From: Dechloromonas sp. H13
GTDB lineage: Bacteria > Pseudomonadota > Gammaproteobacteria > Burkholderiales > Rhodocyclaceae
Assembly (NCBI RefSeq): GCF_009469615.1
Contig: NZ_SSXX01000001.1
Span: 806,001 to 870,000, forward strand
Direction of reading: 5' to 3'
Length of the DNA stretch: 64,000 bases
This document shows positions 34,268 to 45,614 of this stretch, piece by piece. Position 1 is the first letter of the stretch; each line of letters begins with the position of its first letter. The notes under the pieces were generated by a model. That model saw only the letters and a program-made list of their open reading frames with translations. It searched no databases and was not told where the DNA came from. The position numbers and the translations under genes were made by a program.

Positions 34268-36280
34268 CTAGCCGCCTTCTGCCACCGGCAGCGAGGCCTC
34301 GGCTTCGCTCGCCGTTTCGTACAGGTGCGGCGCGAGGCTCCCCTTCTCCAAGGCTTCCCCGAGCTTGACGCGCAGGAAGGTGTTCGAGGTGTACCGCGTC
34401 ACGTCGTGGTAGTGGCGCTCGACGACGCCCTTGACCATGGCGATGTAGTCCTCGACCAGTTCCGGCAGGATCGAGAAGCGGTCGTAATTGACGATGGCGA
34501 AGACCTTGTGGCCGATCGGCTTCAGGCAATCGTCCACCGCCTGCTCGATGCGCGCGATGTCGTCCTGGCTGCGCACGCTGAGCCCCTCGAAATTGAGGAA
34601 GAAGAGGTTTTTCGCGGCATCGTAGGTGAGACGGTCGCTCATCGGTATTTCGAGCATCTGCGCCCGGATCTTCATCGGATCTTCCTGGAAGATCCGGCTG
34701 TCCATCAGCGCCGGCTCGGCATGCATGATCGGCATGAAGTCCATCTTGTCGAGGATGTCCTTCTGCAGATCCACGCCGGGCGCGACCTCGATCAGTTCCA
34801 GCCCTTCCGGGCAGAGCCGGAAGACGCAGCGCTCGGTGACGTAGAGCACGGTCTTGCCCCACTTGGCCGCCTGCGGACCGCTGAAGGTGCGGTGCTCGAC
34901 CTCCTCGACGAACTTCTTCGCCTTGCCGTCCTCGAGAATCAGCAGTTTTCCGGCGTCGACCGCAACATCCAGGTTGCCGGCGGTAAAGGTGCCGACGAAC
35001 ACCACCTTCTTGGCGTTCTGCGAAATGTTGATGAAGCCGCCGGCGCCGGCCAGGCGCGGGCCGAACTTGGAGACGTTGAGGTTGCCCTGCCTATCGGCCT
35101 GCGCCAGGCCGAGGAAGGCGATGTCGAGGCCGCCGCCGTCGTAGAAGTCGAACTGGCTGGGCTGGTCGATGATCGCCTGGGCGTTGGTCGCCGCGCCGAA
35201 ACTGAGGCCGCCGGCCGGCACGCCGCCGATGACCCCGGGTTCGGCGGTGAGCGTCATCAGGTCGATGATCTGCTCCTCGGCGGCGACGTTGGCGACGCCC
35301 TCGGGCATGCCGATGCCGAGGTTGACCACGGCGTTGGCCTTGAGCTCCAGCGCGGCCCGGCGCGCGATGATCTTGCGCTCGCTCATCGCCATCGGCGGGA
35401 TCGCCGACATCGGCACCTTGATCTCGCCGGCGAAGGCCGCGCTGTATGGCTCGGCGAAGGTCTGCAGGTGGTACTCCGGCTTTTCGGCGACCACCACGCA
35501 ATCGACCATGATGCCGGGAATCTTGACCTGGCGCGGGTTGAGCGTACCGCGCTCGGCGATGCGCTCGACCTGGACGATGACGGTGCCGCCGGAGTTGCGC
35601 GCCGCCATGGCAATGGCCTGCGCTTCGAGGGTCAGCGCCTCCTTTTCCATCGTGATGTTGCCGTCAGGATCGGCGGTGGTGCCGCGGATGATGCCGACAT
35701 TGATCGGCAAGGCCTTGTAGAAAAGATATTCCTCGCCGTCGATTTCCATCAGGCGCACGACGTCGGTTTTGGTCATCTCGTTCAGCTTGCCGCCGCCGAA
35801 ACGGGGATCGACGAAGGTGCCGAGGCCGACCCGCGTGATGGTGCCCGGCTTGCCGGCGGCGATATCGCGGAAGAGATGGGTGATGACGCCCTGCGGCAGG
35901 TTGTAGGCCTCGATCCGGTTGGCCACGGCCAGCTGCTGCAGCTTCGGCACCAGGCCCCAGTGGCCGCCTAGCACGCGGGAAACCAGGCCGTCATGGCCGA
36001 AGTGATTGAGGCCGCGCTCCTTGCCGTCGCCCTGGCCGGCGGCATAGACGAGGGTCAGGTTGCGCGGGCTGCCGAGGCCGTGCATGTCGGCCTGTTCGCC
36101 CTCCAGAAAGAGTTCCTCGAGGGCGACGGCGATGTTCTCGGCGAAGCCGATGCCGACGAAGCCGCCGGTCGCGACCGTATCGCCGTCCTTGATCAGGCGC
36201 ACTGCCTGGCGCGCGCTGACCACCTTGCCGGTGTCCGACGCGCGCAGCGAGAGGGCGACGGGGTGTTTGGCTGCTGGCAT
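34268..36280 (-). CDS. Fused acyl-CoA:acetate/3-ketoacid CoA-transferase
   Basis: A 670-residue family I CoA-transferase. The alpha-like half (about 20-260) has the glycine motif [13 protein letters not shown], and the beta-like half (about 300-530) has the catalytic Glu347 in T-A-E-P-G-V-I-G-G and the oxyanion segment G-A-A-T-N-A-Q. About 130 extra C-terminal residues (about 540-670) form an alpha/beta segment not present in short YdiF/Pct enzymes. The start has AAGGAGAC seven bases away; the longer frame is rejected. The GntP permease gene is 34 bases upstream, so uptake of a hydroxy- or ketoacid and its CoA activation are probably linked. Confidence 0.85.
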   Translation of the reverse strand: MPAAKHPVALSLRASDTGKVVSARQAVRLIKDGDTVATGGFVGIGFAENIAVALEELFLEGEQADMHGLGSPRNLTLVYAAGQGDGKERGLNHFGHDGLVSRVLGGHWGLVPKLQQLAVANRIEAYNLPQGVITHLFRDIAAGKPGTITRVGLGTFVDPRFGGGKLNEMTKTDVVRLMEIDGEEYLFYKALPINVGIIRGTTADPDGNITMEKEALTLEAQAIAMAARNSGGTVIVQVERIAERGTLNPRQVKIPGIMVDCVVVAEKPEYHLQTFAEPYSAAFAGEIKVPMSAIPPMAMSERKIIARRAALELKANAVVNLGIGMPEGVANVAAEEQIIDLMTLTAEPGVIGGVPAGGLSFGAATNAQAIIDQPSQFDFYDGGGLDIAFLGLAQADRQGNLNVSKFGPRLAGAGGFINISQNAKKVVFVGTFTAGNLDVAVDAGKLLILEDGKAKKFVEEVEHRTFSGPQAAKWGKTVLYVTERCVFRLCPEGLELIEVAPGVDLQKDILDKMDFMPIMHAEPALMDSRIFQEDPMKIRAQMLEIPMSDRLTYDAAKNLFFLNFEGLSVRSQDDIARIEQAVDDCLKPIGHKVFAIVNYDRFSILPELVEDYIAMVKGVVERHYHDVTRYTSNTFLRVKLGEALEKGSLAPHLYETASEAEASLPVAEGG

Positions 36281-36314
36281 GTCTTGTCTCCTTGTAATTG
36301 GCGGGCGCAAGCGC

Positions 36315-37712
36315 TCAGACGATACCGGTCAGGTAGTACGTGGCGATGACCACGAACACGGCCAGGGTCTTGATGCAGGTGATGGCGAAGATGTCCTTGT
36401 AGGACTGACGGTGGGTCAGGCCGGTCACCGCCAGCAGCGTGATCACCGCGCCGTTGTGCGGCAGGGTGTCCATGCCGCCGGAGGCCATCGACGCCACACG
36501 GTGGAAGACTTCGAGCGGAATGCCCGCCGCATGGGCGTTCTCGATGAAGGTCTCGGACATCGCCGCCAGCGCGATCCCCATGCCGCCCGACGCCGAGCCG
36601 GTGATGCCGGCCAGCACGGTGACGGTGATCGCCTCGTTGACCAGCGGGTTGGGAATGGCGCGCAAGGCGTCGGCGATGACCAGGAAGCCTGGCAGGGCCG
36701 CGATGACCGCGCCAAAGCCGTATTCGGAGGCAGTGTTCATGGTGGCGAGCAGGGCGCCGCCGATCGCCGTCTTGGTGCCCTCGGCGAACTTTTCCATCAC
36801 CGTCCTGCCGGCAAAGATGAAGACCGTGGCGATGCCGACCAGCAAGGCGCCCTCCACTGCCCAGATAGCGGCGATCGCCTTGGTCTGCTGGACCACCGGC
36901 GCCGCCTTGCCGATCACCGCCGGGATGAACGAAACCGATTCGCCATAGGCTTGCGGAATCATCACCGTGAACACCTTGTTCATGACGCCGACCATGACCA
37001 ACGGCAGGATGGCGATCAGCGGGTGCGCCAGCTTCTCGTGCTCGAACGGCTCCGGCTCGTTGAGCAGGTTGGTGCCGTAGCCCTCGCCGGCTGCCGCTGC
37101 CTTGCGCCGCTGCCATTCGAGGTAGGCCATGCCGACGATGAAGATGAAGACTGCACCGATGATCCCGAGCATGGGCGCCGCATAGATGTTGGTCTTGAAG
37201 AAGGTGGTCGGGATGATGTTCTGGATCTGCGGCGTGCCGGGCAGCGCATCCATCGTGAAGGTGAAGGCGCCCAGCGCGATGGTGCCCGGTATCAGGCGCT
37301 TGGGAATGCCGCCCGCGCGGAACATCTCGGCGGCGAACGGATAGACCGCGAAGACCACGACGAACAGCGAAACCCCGCCGTAGGTCAGGATCGCACAGAC
37401 CAACACGATCGACAGCATGGCGCGCTCGCGGCCGATCAGGTTGATGACCGAGGCGACGATCGCCTTGGAGAATCCCGAAAGCTCGATGACCTTGCCGAAC
37501 ACCGCGCCGAGCAGGAAGACCGGGAAGTAGTTCTTGACGAAGGCCACCATCTTGTCCATGAACAAGCCGGTGAACATCGGGGCGACCAGCGACGGGTCGG
37601 TGAACAGCACGGCACCGAGTGCCGCGACCGGTGCGAACAGGATGACGCTGTAACCCCGGTATGCAACGAACATCAGGAAGCACAAGGCTCCCAGTACGAT
37701 CACGAAATCCAT
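36315..37712 (-). CDS. GntP-family permease
   Basis: A 465-residue inner-membrane transporter with about 12 hydrophobic helices. It has the GntP pattern of an F-G-K-V-I-E-L-S-G hinge after helix 3, long hydrophobic runs with G-G-V-S-L-F-V-V, and S-A-S-G-G-M-G-I in the second half. Members carry gluconate, hydroxybutyrate or other small organic anions with protons. Coexpression with a CoA-transferase argues for a short-chain hydroxy- or ketoacid, for example 3-hydroxybutyrate or acetoacetate. Expression is probably driven by the sigma-54 promoter upstream. Confidence 0.85.
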   Translation of the reverse strand: MDFVIVLGALCFLMFVAYRGYSVILFAPVAALGAVLFTDPSLVAPMFTGLFMDKMVAFVKNYFPVFLLGAVFGKVIELSGFSKAIVASVINLIGRERAMLSIVLVCAILTYGGVSLFVVVFAVYPFAAEMFRAGGIPKRLIPGTIALGAFTFTMDALPGTPQIQNIIPTTFFKTNIYAAPMLGIIGAVFIFIVGMAYLEWQRRKAAAAGEGYGTNLLNEPEPFEHEKLAHPLIAILPLVMVGVMNKVFTVMIPQAYGESVSFIPAVIGKAAPVVQQTKAIAAIWAVEGALLVGIATVFIFAGRTVMEKFAEGTKTAIGGALLATMNTASEYGFGAVIAALPGFLVIADALRAIPNPLVNEAITVTVLAGITGSASGGMGIALAAMSETFIENAHAAGIPLEVFHRVASMASGGMDTLPHNGAVITLLAVTGLTHRQSYKDIFAITCIKTLAVFVVIATYYLTGIV

Positions 37713-37885
37713 TTCCTAGCCTCCATATCCTTCTTATTGGCGGGGAGGCCGGCCATTCGCCGGACGGCGCACCGGACACCCCAGGTTGCTGACGGCTGCT
37801 GCTGAATCCAGATGTTTCTACAGCTTGCCCGTAGTGGCGGATCGGTCACGGGAGGCCACAGTGTGCGCCAATGAAATGACATAAC

Positions 37886-37900
37886 GCAACTGCCCGGCCG
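37886..37900 (-). promoter_or_regulatory. Candidate sigma-54 (-24/-12) promoter of the gntP/CoA-transferase operon
   Basis: Read on the minus strand, CGGCCGGGCAGTTGC keeps the invariant GG and GC with exactly ten bases between them, and the -12 TTGC is perfect. The -24 part is weaker (consensus TGGCAC). A sigma-54 activator gene lies directly upstream. Confidence 0.55.
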
Positions 37901-37999
37901 CACATTTTTCACAATGCTCCCGGCACGGTGAAAAAAAATTCCGGAACCCCCCCAAGGTCGATCCTGCCGTGCGCCTGTAAGCACGGTCCGCGCCAGAAT

Positions 38000-38012
38000 G
38001 ATCAATTCGTTG
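38000..38012 (+). promoter_or_regulatory. IHF-like site
   Basis: GATCAATTCGTTG matches the IHF consensus WATCARNNNNTTR at all but the first position. It sits between the enhancer-like palindromes and the -24/-12 promoter, where IHF bending is normally needed. Confidence 0.45.
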
Positions 38013-38061
38013 AACGATCAGTAATTTCGGGCATTTTCCGGGGTCGACCGCAACCGGCGAT

Positions 38062-38100
38062 TGTCCGCCGGCGCGGACACGGTGTCCGGAATGCCGGACA
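38062..38100. promoter_or_regulatory. Paired palindromic activator sites (upstream activating sequences)
   Basis: TGTCCGC-CGGC-GCGGACA (38062-38079) and TGTCCGG-AATG-CCGGACA (38083-38100) are two 18-base palindromes with consensus TGTCCGS-N4-SCGGACA. They are offset by 21 bases, two helix turns. They begin directly after the activator stop codon and lie about 185-205 bases upstream of the -12 element. Confidence 0.7.
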
Positions 38101-38102
38101 GG

Positions 38103-39500
<1,398 letters not shown>

Positions 39501-39510
39501 GTCTGGGGTT

Positions 39511-40053
39511 TCAGCGGATCAATTCCCGGCTGACCTGGCGAAATATCTCCGTCCCCGCCTTGTGCAGCCACTCGAACGCCACCATCTCGCGCGACACGAT
39601 GCGGCAGCCCTCCTGGCGCAAACGCTGCAGCGCCAGTTCCTTGTCCTCCGGGCGCCGCGAGCCCACCGCCTCGGCCACCACGAAGACCTCCTTGCCCTGG
39701 GCCAGCAGGCCGAGCGCCGTCTGCAGCACGCAAACATGGGTTTCGGTGCCGGTCAGCACGACCTGGTGCCGTGCGAGCGCCGGCAGGGACGCCAGGCAGC
39801 CGTCGGCAGCCGCCGAAAAATGAATCTTCTCGACGACGTCGGCCACCGGAATGCGCGCCGTCAGTTCCGGCACCATCGGCCCCAGCCCGGCCGGATACTG
39901 GACGGTCGCCGCCACCGGCACGCCAAGGCGCTGCGCCACCTCGACCAGCCACAGGTTATGGCGCAACACGGCGTCGATGTCGTGTATTGCCGGCGCCAGA
40001 CGCGCCTGCAGATCGATCAGCAGCAGCACCGACTGGCTGGCCTGGATCAGCAT
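39511..40053 (-). CDS. Isochorismatase-family cysteine hydrolase
   Basis: A 180-residue hydrolase similar to the YcaC-type branch. The catalytic triad is visible as D14 in L-L-I-D-L-Q, K76 in V-E-K-I-H-F-S and C108 in G-T-E-T-H-V-C-V-L-Q-T-A. Substrates of this branch are mostly unknown and it does not imply isochorismate metabolism. The frame is open farther upstream, but the ATG giving M-L-I-Q-A-S-Q-S-V-L-L-L-I-D fits the family. It ends ten bases before the sigma-54 activator start and probably shares a transcript with the CBS-domain gene upstream. Confidence 0.85.
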   Translation of the reverse strand: MLIQASQSVLLLIDLQARLAPAIHDIDAVLRHNLWLVEVAQRLGVPVAATVQYPAGLGPMVPELTARIPVADVVEKIHFSAAADGCLASLPALARHQVVLTGTETHVCVLQTALGLLAQGKEVFVVAEAVGSRRPEDKELALQRLRQEGCRIVSREMVAFEWLHKAGTEIFRQVSRELIR

Positions 40054-40102
40054 GTCGGCCTCCGTTCCGGCGGAGATATCGCACTGCGATTCATCGCTCC
40101 CC

Positions 40103-40690
40103 CTAGTCGGCCAGCGCCGCTTCGATTTCGCCGAAGGTCCGCGCCAGGTCGAAGGTCTGCACTGGCACCCCGAGCAGACGGCCGATCTGCGTCGCCGAGA
40201 AGACGCCGCGCAGGCGCGGCGAACCGCTCGCCGGATCGACGTCCTCGACCAGGATGTGCTGGCGCCCGAGGCTGCGCAGGGCATCCAGGATATCGACGAC
40301 GCGGGCGTTGACCACATCGTTGAGGGTCACGGTGTCGATCTCGCCGACCGGGCACATCAGATCCGCAACGGTCAGCTCGTGGTGTTTCGCCCCCTTCGCC
40401 TGGCTCACCTGCATCGGCTTTTCACCCAGCGTGTCGCGGGCCGTGATCAGGCCCTGCAGCCGCCCGTCCTCGTCGACCACCAGGAGAAGGCGCACGCCGC
40501 GCGAGATCATCGTCGCGTTGGCGACCGTCACCGGCGCCCCGGCGCCGATCGTCGCCGCCGTCACCCGCGAGAAATCGGTCATCGCCTCGATGGCCGGCGA
40601 CTCCGGCCCGATCAGGATGTAGCTTCCGGAAACACACAGTACCGCCTGCGGGGAAATCTTGCGCGTCCGCACTTTTGCCGCAATCGTCAT
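40103..40690 (-). CDS. Tandem CBS-domain protein
   Basis: A 195-residue soluble protein with two CBS motifs (roughly 38-92 and 108-180). The first includes R-L-L-L-V-V-D-E-D-G-R-L-Q-G-L-I-T and the second H-I-L-V-E-D-V and L-R-G-V-F-S-A-T-Q-I. No catalytic domain is attached. Such proteins bind adenine nucleotides and act as energy or ligand sensors for partners. GGAGAGAGTC precedes the ATG. The isochorismatase gene starts 50 bases downstream; a GGGCGCAC/GTGCGCCC hairpin (40742-40767) lies in its leader. Partner and function are unknown. Confidence 0.82.
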   Translation of the reverse strand: MTIAAKVRTRKISPQAVLCVSGSYILIGPESPAIEAMTDFSRVTAATIGAGAPVTVANATMISRGVRLLLVVDEDGRLQGLITARDTLGEKPMQVSQAKGAKHHELTVADLMCPVGEIDTVTLNDVVNARVVDILDALRSLGRQHILVEDVDPASGSPRLRGVFSATQIGRLLGVPVQTFDLARTFGEIEAALAD

Positions 40691-40833
40691 GACTCTCTCC
40701 TTCATGCGATGGTTGACCAGCTGGAAATCGACAGGATGGCAGGGCGCACGCAAGCATCGGTGCGCCCCCTGCGCCGAAGTATTGGACGGCTACCGCGCGA
40801 ATGCAATAACCCCGCGGGTAAACCCTAATGCGG

Positions 40834-40868
40834 AAAAAACGAAAGGGCCGTCTGCGGACAGACGGCCC
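40834..40868 (-). terminator. Rho-independent terminator of tRNA-Ala
   Basis: GGGCCGTCTG and CAGACGGCCC form a perfect ten-pair stem with a four-base loop. On the minus strand it is followed by TTTCGTTTTTT. It begins 12 bases past the tRNA 3' end. Confidence 0.9.
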
Positions 40869-40880
40869 CTTGGGCATTCG

Positions 40881-40956
40881 TGGTGGAGGTAGGCGGGATC
40901 GAACCGCCGGCCTTCTGATTGCGAACCAGACGCTCTCCCAACTGAGCTATACCCCC
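40881..40956 (-). tRNA. tRNA-Ala(CGC)
   Basis: A 76-base cloverleaf with acceptor GGGGGTA/TACCTCC, D-arm GCTC/GAGC, anticodon stem TCTGG/TCAGA with loop TTCGCAA, T-arm GGCGG/CCGCC with TTCGATC, discriminator A and encoded CCA. The anticodon CGC reads GCG (Ala). The acceptor carries the G3-U70 pair, the alanine identity element. A rho-independent terminator follows directly. Confidence 0.95.
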
Positions 40957-41082
40957 GACGTGGGCGCCATTCTATATCACGGCCCCCGGCTTCTCAAGGC
41001 GATATTGACGGCGGACGGAACCGAAGCGCCGCCCCCGCTCTCTGACCGATATCGGGAAGACACCCTGCCACGGGAGACGAAC

Positions 41083-41421
41083 ATGGATGCCCACTGCGAT
41101 CTCGGCAACCGCAAATGCCAGCCCTGCGAAGGCGGCGTGGCGGCGCTCGACGCCGCCGCCAGCCGGGAATATCTCGCCGCGCTGGACGGCTGGCAACTGG
41201 CCGGCGCCACCATCGAGAAGACCTGGCGTTTCCGCAACCATCACGAAACCATGGCCTTCGTGAATGCGCTGGCGTGGATCTCGCACCGGGAAAACCATCA
41301 CCCGGAACTGACGGTCGGCTATGCCGACTGCCGAGTCCGTTACTGGACCCACGCGGCCGGCGGGCTGACGGAGAACGATTTCATCTGCGCCGCCAAGCTC
41401 GAGCGGCTGTTTGCGCTCTGA
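41083..41421 (+). CDS. phhB: Pterin-4a-carbinolamine dehydratase
   Basis: A 112-residue small enzyme that regenerates tetrahydropterin after aromatic hydroxylation and may aid other pterin or molybdopterin chemistry. The active-site cluster is E-N-H-H-P-E-L-T-V-G-Y followed by V-R-Y-W-T-H, with L-T-E-N-D-F near the end. A short N-terminal extension contains C-x-L-G-N-R-K-C-Q-P-C, three cysteines not needed for catalysis. No phenylalanine hydroxylase gene is present in the window. It stops exactly against the convergent tsaC stop codon, with no space for a terminator. Confidence 0.9.
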   Translation: MDAHCDLGNRKCQPCEGGVAALDAAASREYLAALDGWQLAGATIEKTWRFRNHHETMAFVNALAWISHRENHHPELTVGYADCRVRYWTHAAGGLTENDFICAAKLERLFAL

Positions 41422-42417
41422 TCAGGGCTGGCCGGAACCGGCGACCGCCCGCCGCAGACGGTCGGCGACCGCCGCCCAGGCCGGCGCTTCGGGCAGTGCT
41501 TCGACAGCGATCAGGCTGACGCCGGCATGGTCCATGTCGCGCAGGGCGGCATAGAGATCGTGCGCGTAGCCGACCGGATCGGCCGGCAGCATGCGCCAGA
41601 GATGCGGCATGCCGGCCTGCGGCGGCTGGCTGTGGCCAATGACGCCGCAACAGTCGCCCTTGTGGCGCTGGGCGTTGAGGAAATCGAGCAGGCGGCTGGC
41701 GGCGATCAGGCGCATCGGCGTCTGCGGCGCGTAGTGCGCCGCCAGCGACCCCGAGACGCGCGGCGCGCCGCTCGCGGTGACGATGGCCGGACAGCGGCCG
41801 AGCACCGCCTCCAGGTGCGTCGGGGCGATGTGGCCGGGACGCAGGACGACCGGCTCGCCGCGCGAGCAGTCGACGATGGTCGATTCGATGCCAACCGTGC
41901 ACGGCCCGCCGTCGAGGATCAGCGAAATCCGGTCGCCAAGCTCCTCCCGGACGTGCGCTGCCTTTGTCGGGCTGATGCGCCCGAAGCGGTTGGCCGACGG
42001 CGCCGCGATGCCGGCGTGCTCGCCGGCGGCGATGGCGAAGCGGCGAAGCAGTTCGAGCGCCACGGGATGGCCGGGCACGCGCAGACCGACGGTGTCCTGG
42101 CCACCGGTTACGGTCGACGGCACCCAGGCCTGCTTTTTCAGGATCAATGTCAGCGGGCCGGGCCAGAAGGTTTCCATCAGTTCCCAAGCGACGTCCGGCA
42201 CCTGCTCGGCCCAGTGGTCGACGGCATCGTGGCCGGCGAGGTGGACGATCAGCGGGTGGTCGGCCGGCCGCCCCTTGGCGGCGAAGATTTTCGCCACGGC
42301 CGCGGGGTTGGCCGCATCGGCACCCAGGCCATAGACCGTCTCGGTCGGGAAGGCGACCAGTTCGCCGGCGCGCAGCAATTCGACGGCGCGGGCGTAATCG
42401 GCGTCCGACGGTGTCAT
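41422..42417 (-). CDS. tsaC: L-threonylcarbamoyladenylate synthase (Sua5-type)
   Basis: A 331-residue enzyme that makes threonylcarbamoyl-AMP, the precursor of t6A37 in ANN-decoding tRNAs. The YrdC domain (about 5-205) shows F-P-T-E-T-V-Y-G-L-G, K-G-R-P-x-x-H-P-L, S-A-N-R-F-G-R-I-S-P-T and S-T-I-V-D. An additional C-terminal Sua5 domain (about 215-331) makes this the long form rather than E. coli TsaC (190 residues). The ATG overlaps the purK stop (ATGA). It is last in folD-purE-purK-tsaC. Confidence 0.92.
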   Translation of the reverse strand: MTPSDADYARAVELLRAGELVAFPTETVYGLGADAANPAAVAKIFAAKGRPADHPLIVHLAGHDAVDHWAEQVPDVAWELMETFWPGPLTLILKKQAWVPSTVTGGQDTVGLRVPGHPVALELLRRFAIAAGEHAGIAAPSANRFGRISPTKAAHVREELGDRISLILDGGPCTVGIESTIVDCSRGEPVVLRPGHIAPTHLEAVLGRCPAIVTASGAPRVSGSLAAHYAPQTPMRLIAASRLLDFLNAQRHKGDCCGVIGHSQPPQAGMPHLWRMLPADPVGYAHDLYAALRDMDHAGVSLIAVEALPEAPAWAAVADRLRRAVAGSGQP

Positions 42418-43565
42418 TCGTCCCGGATGCCAATGGCGGCGCGAGCGGCCAGCGCCGCCTGCTGCACGGCTTCGGGATCGTCGCCGATGAGCGTGAAGTG
42501 GCCCATCTTGCGCCCCGGGCGGGCGTGGTGCTTGCCGTAGAGGTGCAGCTTGAGGCTCGGAATGGCGTACAGTCTGGCCCAGTCCGGCTCGCGGTAGGTG
42601 TCGCCGTCGTACCACAGGTCGCCCAGCAGGTTGACCATGACCGACGCCGAGTGGGCGCGCGCTTCGCCGAGCGGCAGCCCGCACAGGGCGCGCACCTGCT
42701 GCTCGAACTGATTGGTGACGCAGGCGTCGAGCGTGTAGTGGCCGCTATTGTGCGGGCGCGGCGCCATCTCGTTGACCATGAGCCTGCCACGGCTGACGAA
42801 GAACTCGACGCCCATGGTGCCGATGTAGCCGAGCTGCTCGGCGATGCGCGCGGCGACATCCTCGGCGTCGCTTTTCAGGCAGGCCGAGGTACGCGCCGGC
42901 ACGATGGAGACGTCGAGGATGCCGCGGGTGTGCCGGTTCTCGCCGGTCGGGAAGCAGGCGACCCGGCCGTTCCCGTCGCGCGCCAGGACGACCGAAACCT
43001 CGTAGTCGAGCGGCAGGCGCTGCTCCAGCACGCAATGCTCGCCCTTGAAGTGGCCGAAGGCGATCAGCGCTTCCTCGACGTTGTTGACGGTGGCCTGGCC
43101 CTTGCCGTCGTAGCCGAAGCAGGCGACCTTGAGGATGGCCGGGAACAGCTCGGCCGGCACGGTTTTCAGGTCGTTTTCCGAGTGGACCGCAACGAACGGC
43201 CCGTGCGGGAAGCCGTTGTCGCGCAGGAAGGATTTCTCGGCGATACGGTTCTGGCAGACGGCCACCGCGCCCGCCCCCGGGCGCACCGGGACGAACTTGG
43301 CGAGGTAGTCGAGGGTGTCGGCCGGCACGTTCTCGAATTCGGTGGTGATCGCCGCGCAACCGGCGGCGAATTCGTCGAGCACCGCGTAGTCGTCGTAGGC
43401 GACGCAGAAGTGGCGTTCGGCGATCTGGCCGGCGGGGCTGTTCCTGTCCGGATCGAGGACCCATACCTGGTAGCCCATCTCGTGCGCGGCGGTCACGAAG
43501 AAGCGGCCCAGCTGGCCGCCGCCGAGCATGCCCAGGGTGGCGGGCGGCAGGATCATGGCGTTCAT
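42414..43565 (-). CDS. purK: N5-carboxyaminoimidazole ribonucleotide synthase
   Basis: A 383-residue ATP-grasp enzyme converting AIR, bicarbonate and ATP to N5-CAIR. It begins [11 protein letters not shown] (nucleotide/AIR fold) and continues with [30 protein letters not shown] and [13 protein letters not shown], all PurK signatures. It is coupled to purE by a four-base overlap, the usual purE-purK pair. Confidence 0.95.
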   Translation of the reverse strand: MNAMILPPATLGMLGGGQLGRFFVTAAHEMGYQVWVLDPDRNSPAGQIAERHFCVAYDDYAVLDEFAAGCAAITTEFENVPADTLDYLAKFVPVRPGAGAVAVCQNRIAEKSFLRDNGFPHGPFVAVHSENDLKTVPAELFPAILKVACFGYDGKGQATVNNVEEALIAFGHFKGEHCVLEQRLPLDYEVSVVLARDGNGRVACFPTGENRHTRGILDVSIVPARTSACLKSDAEDVAARIAEQLGYIGTMGVEFFVSRGRLMVNEMAPRPHNSGHYTLDACVTNQFEQQVRALCGLPLGEARAHSASVMVNLLGDLWYDGDTYREPDWARLYAIPSLKLHLYGKHHARPGRKMGHFTLIGDDPEAVQQAALAARAAIGIRDE

Positions 43566-44071
43566 ACTTCCGGCAATTTCATCGCCAGCACCTTGTCGGT
43601 CTGCGCCTGGCGGAAGGCCTGCAGCCTGTCGTTCAGCGCCGGATCGGCGTTGGCCAGCATGGCCACCGCGAACAGCGCGGCATTGGCGGCACCGGCCTCG
43701 CCAATGGCGAAGGTGGCGACCGGGATGCCCTTCGGCATCTGCACGATGCTATGCAAGGAATCGACGCCGGACAGCGCCTTGGACTGCACCGGCACGCCGA
43801 GCACCGGCACGGTGGTCTTGGCGGCCAGCATGCCCGGCAGGTGGGCGGCGCCGCCGGCGCCGGCGATGATCGCCTGCAGGCCGCGCGGACCGGCGGTCGC
43901 GGCGTATTCGAAAAGGAGGTCCGGGGTGCGGTGGGCGGAAACGACGCGCGCCTCGAAGGCGACGCCGAAATCCTTGAGGATGACGGCGGCGGCCTGCATG
44001 GTCGGCCAGTCGGAGTCGGAGCCCATAACGATGCCGACGGAAATCTTCCGGGTTTGCGTGCTTTCGCTCAT
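43562..44071 (-). CDS. purE: N5-CAIR mutase
   Basis: A 169-residue class I PurE that moves the carboxyl group of N5-CAIR to give CAIR. The active site is in [12 protein letters not shown], with A-H-R-T-P and [13 protein letters not shown]. The start is directly adjacent to the folD stop, and the stop overlaps purK. Together with purH, purD and purC in the window, most of the purine pathway passes through this region. Confidence 0.96.
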   Translation of the reverse strand: MSESTQTRKISVGIVMGSDSDWPTMQAAAVILKDFGVAFEARVVSAHRTPDLLFEYAATAGPRGLQAIIAGAGGAAHLPGMLAAKTTVPVLGVPVQSKALSGVDSLHSIVQMPKGIPVATFAIGEAGAANAALFAVAMLANADPALNDRLQAFRQAQTDKVLAMKLPEV

Positions 44072-44929
44072 TTAACGGATCCCTGCCTTGCGTTCGGCGG
44101 CCTCGATGGTATTGGCCAGCAGCATGGTGATGGTCATCGGCCCGACGCCGCCCGGCACCGGGGTGATCTGGCCGGCGACTTCCCGGCAGCCAACGAAATC
44201 GACGTCGCCGCACAGTTTGCCGTCGGGCAGGCGGTTGATGCCGACGTCAATGACGACGGCGCCCGGCTTGACCATGTCGGCGGTGACGAACTTCGGCTTG
44301 CCGACGGCGGCGACCAGGATGTCGGCGCGCCGGGTGTGGCCGGCAAGGTCCTTGGTGCGCGAGTTGCAGACGGTGACGGTGGCCCCGGCGTTGATCAGCA
44401 GCAGCGCCATCGGCTTGCCGACGATGTTGGAACGGCCGATGACGACGGCTTCCTTGCCGCTCAGGTCGACCTTGCCCTGCTCGAACATCTTCATCACGCC
44501 ATACGGCGTGCACGGGATGAAGCGCGGATTGCCTTGGGCCAGCGCGCCGACGTTCTCGGCGTGGAAGCCATCGACGTCCTTGTCGGCGGCGATCGCCTCG
44601 AGCACGGCCTCTTCGTCGAAATGCTTCGGCAGCGGCAGCTGGACGAGGATGCCGTGGATCGCCGGGTCGGCGTTCAGCTCGGCGATCTTTTTCAGCACCG
44701 TGGCCTGGTCGACCGCAGCATCGTAGGTGATCTTTTCGGAATGCATGCCGATGGCCAGGCAGCCATTGACCTTGTTCTTCACGTAAACCTGAGAGGCCGG
44801 GTCCTCGCCGACCAGAATGACCACCAGGCCGGGCCGCTGCCCCCTGGCAGCCAGCGCTTCCACGCGGGCCTTGAAGCTCTGGCGCAGTTCGTCCGCCAAC
44901 GCCTTCCCGTCGATAATTTGTGCCGTCAT
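44072..44929 (-). CDS. folD: Methylene-THF dehydrogenase/cyclohydrolase
   Basis: A 285-residue bifunctional enzyme that interconverts 5,10-methylene-THF and 10-formyl-THF, the one-carbon donor for PurH. Signatures are Y-V-K-N-K (catalytic Lys region), [22 protein letters not shown] and P-G-G-V-G-P-M-T. The ATG giving [11 protein letters not shown] fits the family; the upstream open frame crosses the iorB terminator. It heads the folD-purE-purK-tsaC operon, which links one-carbon supply with purine synthesis. Confidence 0.95.
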   Translation of the reverse strand: MTAQIIDGKALADELRQSFKARVEALAARGQRPGLVVILVGEDPASQVYVKNKVNGCLAIGMHSEKITYDAAVDQATVLKKIAELNADPAIHGILVQLPLPKHFDEEAVLEAIAADKDVDGFHAENVGALAQGNPRFIPCTPYGVMKMFEQGKVDLSGKEAVVIGRSNIVGKPMALLLINAGATVTVCNSRTKDLAGHTRRADILVAAVGKPKFVTADMVKPGAVVIDVGINRLPDGKLCGDVDFVGCREVAGQITPVPGGVGPMTITMLLANTIEAAERKAGIR

Positions 44930-44941
44930 CGTCGCATCCAG

Positions 44942-44975
44942 CAAAAAGAAAACGGGAAAGGCGACTGCCTTTCCC
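44942..44975 (-). terminator. Rho-independent terminator of iorAB
   Basis: GGGAAAGGC and GCCTTTCCC pair perfectly around a four-base loop. On the minus strand they run into GTTTTCTTTTTG. It sits between iorB and the folD start. Confidence 0.88.
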
Positions 44976-45002
44976 CTTGATTTGGCGCGGATTTTAACAG
45001 AA

Positions 45003-45614
45003 TCAGGCGACGGCTGCTTCGGCTGCACCAACGGCCGCCCGACCGGCCGCAAAAGCCAGGCGATTCATCTCCACCACCTTCTCGCCCTTTTTCTGGAAAC
45101 GCCGGAGCACGCAGGCCAGCAGATCGTCGGCCGAGAACGGCAGGTAATCGGCGATGGCACCGAGCATCACGGTGTTGCCGAGGCGGATGTCACCCAGCCC
45201 TTGCGCGATGGTCGTCGCGTCGAAGGCGACGACCTTGGTGCCGGCCGCCTTCATCTCGGCCACCGGATCGGCCGGATAGTCGAACAAACCGAGCTCGACG
45301 ACCGGTGGCACGAAGCGCGAGTCATTGACCAGCGCAATGGCGCCCGGCCGCAGCATGTGCTGCCAGCGCAAGCCTTCCGCCGCCTCGAAGGCGAGCAGCA
45401 CGTCGGCCGTGCCGGGCGCGATCTGCGGCGACAGCACCTTGGGGCCGAAACGCAGGTGCGACGACACCACGCCACCGCGCTGTGCCATGCCAGCCACCTC
45501 GGTCTTCTTGGCATCTTGGCCGAGCGCGATGGCAGCTTCGGCCAGGATTTCGGTGGCGGTCATCACGCCCTGACCGCCGATGCCGACGACGAGGATGTTG
45601 GTCACTGTAGTCAT
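45003..45614 (-). CDS. iorB: Indolepyruvate:ferredoxin oxidoreductase, beta subunit
   Basis: A 203-residue gamma/beta-type subunit of a 2-ketoacid:ferredoxin oxidoreductase. It has the family pattern [14 protein letters not shown], then [13 protein letters not shown]. With IorA it oxidatively decarboxylates arylpyruvates to arylacetyl-CoA with reduction of ferredoxin. The ATG was chosen because it overlaps the iorA stop (ATGA) and gives [11 protein letters not shown]. Length is normal. Confidence 0.93.
   Translation of the reverse strand: MTTVTNILVVGIGGQGVMTATEILAEAAIALGQDAKKTEVAGMAQRGGVVSSHLRFGPKVLSPQIAPGTADVLLAFEAAEGLRWQHMLRPGAIALVNDSRFVPPVVELGLFDYPADPVAEMKAAGTKVVAFDATTIAQGLGDIRLGNTVMLGAIADYLPFSADDLLACVLRRFQKKGEKVVEMNRLAFAAGRAAVGAAEAAVA

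Larger units (their letters stand above)
37713..38102. other. 390-bp regulatory gap between gntP gene and its sigma-54 activator
   Basis: No gene is seen. From the activator side it holds two palindromic enhancer-like sites (38062-38100), an IHF-like site (38000-38012), a small hairpin CCGTGC/GCACGG (37967-37986), a paired TTTTTCAC/GTGAAAAA (37905-37936) and a -24/-12 promoter candidate (37886-37900), then a 173-base leader. Confidence 0.7.
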
